Source of the DNA: Furcasterigmium furcatum
Lineage: Eukaryota > Ascomycota > Sordariomycetes > Glomerellales > Plectosphaerellaceae
Assembly: GCA_001599815.1 (NCBI GenBank)
Contig: BCIA01000005.1
Span: 1,591,088-1,655,087, forward strand
Direction of reading: 5' to 3'
Length of the DNA: 64,000 nt
Positions 62,859 through 64,000 of this stretch are shown here, piece by piece. The first letter of the stretch is position 1. Each line of letters starts with the position of its first letter. Both the position numbers and the translations under genes were made by a program. A model generated the notes under the pieces. It made no database searches, was not told where the DNA came from, and saw nothing but the letters and a program-made list of their open reading frames with translations.

Positions 62859-64000
62859 GCTCGCGTTGTTCTGAGATCGTCAAGGCTTAACAGCCGCTTC
62901 TAGCCATGATATGTCGCGGATTTGTTACAAAGGCGATAAGATGGTGGAGGTCCCCGATGGATGTGAGCCGAGGTGAGAGGCCGACTTTCTCGCCTTATCT
63001 CGCCCGTCGCCCGCAAAAACCCTGAATGGAACTCACAGCTTCAGCACAGGGGTTTTGTGGTGGGTTGACCGGCTGTCTGGATCCACTAGTTCTTGGCTTC
63101 CGTGTCTGGGGCCGCCCGCATAGCGGAGATCCGAAGATACCCGCTGTGATATCGATGGAACCAGGAGAGCAGCTGGAGACAGAAGGTCTGCAACGACGAG
63201 CGTGGGGTGCTTGCAGCAGAGAACCATTAGCAGCGACGATGACGGCGTGATGCCAAGGCGCTCTGGCAGATCTTGTGTTACGGGCTCCAATAGCTCGAGC
63301 CACAGGTCGCCAAGTTTGGGACGCAGTCGATGGAGCGAGCTGGACCCTCAGCGTGTGACATTGTGATGGAATCGTTATGGTGTGAAGTGAGTATGGGTAA
63401 GTTGGCTTTGGTGAATTGCGGCGTGGGGTGCAGACGACCGCTGGCACTATGAAGATATGGTGGTTGCAGCAAGACAACGCTCACGCATCTCGAAGCTTGT
63501 CGGAATCCGCCGGCGGCATGCACGACCTCGCTATCGCGGGTTTGGTGGGAGCAGCGAGGCATCTCCCGTGACGTGTGACGACGATATTTTCAGGGCAGCA
63601 TGCGTCAAGCCCCTGATCCAACACTAGTAATGCATCAAGTCGACAGCTGGGCGGGTTCTCAATCGGAATCGCGATTGTCCGAATGCCCTCGGCGGCATGA
63701 TGACGGTATATGCAGGCTTCATGCGCTTGGTCACCTGGTCTTCTGCCTGAGGAGGTTTGGCCCCCTCGCCTCGAGCGGCCGCATGGCGACCGAGCGACCG
63801 AGTACCTGGGGACAGTTCATGACCACACAGACCGGAAGCCTCGGTGGGGGCACCGGGTTTCCAGGATATTGAAAGCCATTCAACCGAAATCTGGGGAGAG
63901 CATGACATGGGATATGGCGTGTCATCCATGCCGCCATGATGAGTGAGCTTGGCAGCCAGTCCCCCACGGACAGCCGAGTAATAAATGGTCCAGCTGGCAG
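62859..64000. other. Gene-poor right flank
   Basis: No supported gene on either strand up to the window edge. Open frames are short and lack coding bias. Any gene here would be partial. Confidence 0.4.

Noticed and set aside
63079..63093. GGATCCACTAGTTCT, identical to part of a common cloning polylinker
   Set aside because: Only 15 bp match and the flanks differ from vector sequence (the XbaI/NotI part does not follow), so chance is more likely than vector contamination. A vector screen would settle it.
63770..63782. CTCGAGCGGCCGC, looks like an XhoI-NotI linker
   Set aside because: A 13-bp GC-rich string without further vector sequence; such strings occur by chance in GC-rich DNA.
1..64000. 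Search for transposons, RIP-mutated AT-rich islands and CRISPR arrays
   Set aside because: I see no transposase or reverse-transcriptase motifs, no long terminal repeats, no AT-rich RIP islands and no regularly spaced repeats; CRISPR is not expected in a fungus.

Overview
The window is nuclear DNA of a filamentous ascomycete, most likely a Sordariomycete (Pezizomycotina). Evidence: many genes are split by short GT-AG introns, mostly about 45 to 80 nt, often with CTGAC/CTAAC-like branch points. Codons are GC-rich at the third position. There is a Zn2Cys6 regulator, a PPDGG-type monocarboxylate transporter, a fungal CorA-like membrane protein, and fungal core genes (MDM34, SYF2, YAF9, an IPK1-like kinase). 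Exon coordinates were worked out by hand from reading frame and splice signals. Two single N bases (38495 and 41027) mark assembly ambiguities.

Layout. 1.7-2.9 kb: a GPI-type cell-wall protein built on an exact 168-bp tandem repeat. 4.2-26.9 kb: an accessory block rich in amide and amine catabolism. It holds a GNAT acetyltransferase, a five-exon amidase, a Zn2Cys6 transcription factor, an FAD amine-oxidase-like protein, an APC permease, a GFA zinc protein, an aldehyde dehydrogenase, a second (membrane-anchored) amidase, an isochorismatase-type cysteine hydrolase and an MFS transporter. Two unrelated hypothetical genes lie among them, one an F-box-like gene broken by an in-frame TAG. GATAAG sites (the AreA/NIT2 nitrogen-regulator motif) lie upstream of the first amidase, the regulator, the oxidase/permease pair and the aldehyde dehydrogenase. 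A plausible reading is uptake, amide hydrolysis, oxidative deamination to an aldehyde, then oxidation to an acid. The substrate is unknown.

27-43 kb: a PHD-finger coiled-coil protein, a cysteine-rich small secreted protein, an LRAT/NlpC-like small protein, a serine hydrolase convergent with an APH-type kinase, a secreted pre-pro-protein with a Kex2 site, a CorA-like membrane protein with a disrupted frame, a lectin-like type II membrane protein and a fungus-specific hypothetical. 43-62 kb: mostly conserved genes: an equilibrative nucleoside transporter, an IPK1-like kinase, MDM34, a tRNA-like gene, YAF9, a COQ11-like SDR, SYF2, a mitochondrial-type protein and a kelch membrane protein. 61.7-64 kb: essentially no recognisable gene.

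Most unusual observations: three genes end at a stop codon after which the same frame stays open (F-box gene, 190 codons; YAF9, 145 codons; the gene at 57 kb, 22 codons). The MDM34 intron is long and mostly stop-free in frame. The putative nitrogen-regulated cluster is the best candidate for an undescribed system.
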